Shown: positions 62,675 to 64,000 of the stretch, in pieces
How the letters are laid out: the number at the start of each line of letters is the position of its first letter
Numbering within the stretch: the first letter of the stretch is position 1
Assembly (NCBI RefSeq): GCF_946479275.1
Contig: NZ_CAMLFE010000002.1
Coordinates: forward strand, 62,001-126,000
DNA length: 64,000 nt
Reading direction: 5' to 3'
Source: an uncultured Bartonella sp.
GTDB lineage: Bacteria; Pseudomonadota; Alphaproteobacteria; Rhizobiales; Rhizobiaceae
Program-made: the position numbers and the translations under genes
The notes under the pieces: model-generated
The model's database searches: none
What the model saw: only the letters and a program-made list of their open reading frames with translations
Told to the model about the DNA's origin: nothing

Positions 62675-64000
62675 TAATCCCGAAGAAATCGAGGACAATT
62701 TTGGACATGGTCAAAGGGCTGTGGAATGGTTGCGCCGTCTGAAGCACCCCAAAAATCCGGACGTTGGACATCCGTTCCAATTATTCCCGTGGCAAGAACA
62801 GATCATCAAGCGCATCTATGGCCCTAGGGATAAAGACGGCCGGCGAATTGTCCGGCGCGTCGTGCTGTTATTACCGCGTGGAAACCGGAAAACCAGCCTT
62901 GCAGCAGGTATAACTCTTTTGCATTTATGCGGACCGGAAAAGCAAGCAGGTGATCTCATCATCTCGGCGGCATCCGCACATGAACAGGCGCGAGAATTAT
63001 TTGATGAAGTTAGGTTAATCGTCGAATTCGATCATCGTTTATTCAGTCATATGTCAGTACGGGATTACGTCTCAAGAATATCATATCCCAAACATAAAAC
63101 ACGTTATGTTGCTGTCGCTGCTGATGGCAAAGTGCTTCATGGTAAAACCCCGAAAATCGTCATAGCGGATGAATTACACGCATGGGAAGGCAGTGCAGGC
63201 CGGAAACAGTGGGAAGCTCTGGATAGCGCACTCGTTAAGATACCTGAAACGCTGATGGTTATTGCAAGCACATCAGGCAGAGGGCAAGAAAACCTTGCAT
63301 GGCAACAAGTTGAATATGCCATCAAAGTACAAAAAGGAGAGATAGAGGATCCAGCAACACTGCCCGTCATTTTTATGGCGGAAGACGGTGATGATTGGCA
63401 TGATGAAAAAGTCTGGTATGGTGTCAATCCCGGTCTAAAATACGGTTTCCCTGATCTGAACGGCTTCAGAGATAAAGCGAAAAAGGCGGAATATTCACCT
63501 TCTGAACGCGACAGTTTCTTACAATACAATCTCAACAAATGGTTAGATAAATCGACTAGCCCATTCGTCGAAATGTCCATTTATGATGAAGGGTGCGGAG
63601 AAGTCGATCTTGAAGACATGGAAGCCAAGCAAGTACCATGTTGGCTAGGTGTAGACCTCTCGAAGAATGAAGACCTGACAGCAGTCGTTGCTTGTTTCGG
63701 CAATAGAGATACCGGATATTCTGTTTATCCATGGTTTTTCTGTCCTAAAGACAATCTGAGAGCTAGGGGAGAACTACATGGAGTGGATTATATCGCTTGG
63801 GCAGAAGACGGTTTTATCATCCCTACCGAAGGCAATACGGTAGACTTACGAGCGGTAGAAAACCATATCCGCGAACTATGTGCACGGTTTAACGTCAAAG
63901 AAGTTGCCTTTGATCCGACATACGGTCGTTCAATGATGGCAAACTTGAACGAGGATGGAATACCCGCCGTTGAATTCCGTCAAGGTTGGGTTTCAATGGC
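62652..64000 (+). CDS. Phage terminase large subunit (partial, runs off the window)
   Basis: At least 449 residues, with no stop before the edge. ATPase Walker A-like LLPRGNRKTSLAA (about 73-85) and Walker B region IVIADELHAWEG (about 170) match large terminases of the HK97/P27 type. WLGVDLSKNEDLTAVVACFG opens the C-terminal nuclease domain. It starts at ATG 62652 or 62655, overlapping the small subunit by about 20 bases. It pumps DNA into the head through the portal and cuts it to unit length. Confidence 0.92.
   Translation, partial: MMIPSWIDNPEEIEDNFGHGQRAVEWLRRLKHPKNPDVGHPFQLFPWQEQIIKRIYGPRDKDGRRIVRRVVLLLPRGNRKTSLAAGITLLHLCGPEKQAGDLIISAASAHEQARELFDEVRLIVEFDHRLFSHMSVRDYVSRISYPKHKTRYVAVAADGKVLHGKTPKIVIADELHAWEGSAGRKQWEALDSALVKIPETLMVIASTSGRGQENLAWQQVEYAIKVQKGEIEDPATLPVIFMAEDGDDWHDEKVWYGVNPGLKYGFPDLNGFRDKAKKAEYSPSERDSFLQYNLNKWLDKSTSPFVEMSIYDEGCGEVDLEDMEAKQVPCWLGVDLSKNEDLTAVVACFGNRDTGYSVYPWFFCPKDNLRARGELHGVDYIAWAEDGFIIPTEGNTVDLRAVENHIRELCARFNVKEVAFDPTYGRSMMANLNEDGIPAVEFRQGWVSM

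Larger units (their letters stand above)
50600..64000. mobile_element. Integrated phage-like element (prophage or capsid-forming satellite), left part
   Basis: It begins at the tRNA-Thr attL, with a tyrosine integrase next to it. It contains Arc-type repressors, an AlpA-like HTH, a prim-pol primase and a complete HK97-type head and packaging set. It runs off the right edge. All identified genes except the Arc and small membrane genes read rightward. No tail fibre, tape measure, lysis or CI/Cro-type genes are present in the 13.4 kb seen. Confidence 0.9.

Noticed and set aside
1..64000. CRISPR arrays and insertion sequences
   Set aside because: No regularly spaced repeats of 25-40 bp and no transposase-like frame were seen.

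Overview
The window looks like the chromosome of an alphaproteobacterium of the order Hyphomicrobiales. The signs are a dusB(nifR3)-ntrB-ntrC operon, NitT/TauT and thiXYZ-type ABC transporters, an EtfBA/ETF-QO set, and fairly AT-rich coding DNA with many TTG/GTG starts. The low GC together with this metabolic breadth would fit a Bartonellaceae relative such as the insect-gut Bartonella. That placement is inference, not proof.

Left part (1-11.3 kb): the end of an ABC operon (ATPase tail, permease, binding protein), a MaoC/hotdog dehydratase, an aldo/keto reductase inactivated by two lesions, the electron-transfer flavoprotein genes with their quinone oxidoreductase, a glutamine-amidotransferase-like gene and a class III aminotransferase.

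11.5-20.5 kb: a compact set of translationally coupled genes (FemAB/GNAT-like acyltransferase, arginase-fold hydrolase, MtnX-like HAD phosphatase, alpha/beta hydrolase, a pair of small SMR/EamA membrane proteins, DegT-type aminotransferase) surrounds an OmpR-type two-component system. The content resembles a reduced version of an envelope amine-modification pathway and is the best chromosomal candidate for an undescribed system.

20.6-36.3 kb: small catabolic and transport modules, each with a local regulator. They are an MBL hydrolase; LysR with a Tat-exported alcohol dehydrogenase, a CMD protein and a DUF2255 protein; a thiXYZ-like transporter; GntR with a nitrilase, an MHS transporter and a DUF2848 protein; and LysR with an MFS transporter. 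Several have clear palindromic operator candidates. The block ends with an ApeA-like HEPN protein, probably anti-phage, in very AT-rich DNA against the 3' end of tRNA-Ser(GGA).

36.3-50.3 kb: GST, dusB-ntrB-ntrC, tRNA-Ser(TGA), an ABM-like protein, a secreted unknown, an SDR/TetR pair, and a NitT/TauT ABC operon ending in nnrS.

50.6-64 kb: an integrated phage-like element. Its left end is the displaced 3' half of tRNA-Thr(CGT), next to a tyrosine integrase. Then come a candidate toxin-antitoxin pair, a divergent pair of Arc-type repressors with a palindromic control region, small early genes, a prim-pol primase, and a head module in an unusual order (portal, protease-capsid fusion, HNH, tail-tube-like, connectors, terminase small and large). 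The large terminase runs off the window. The element may be a prophage or a capsid-forming satellite; the window does not reach its right end.
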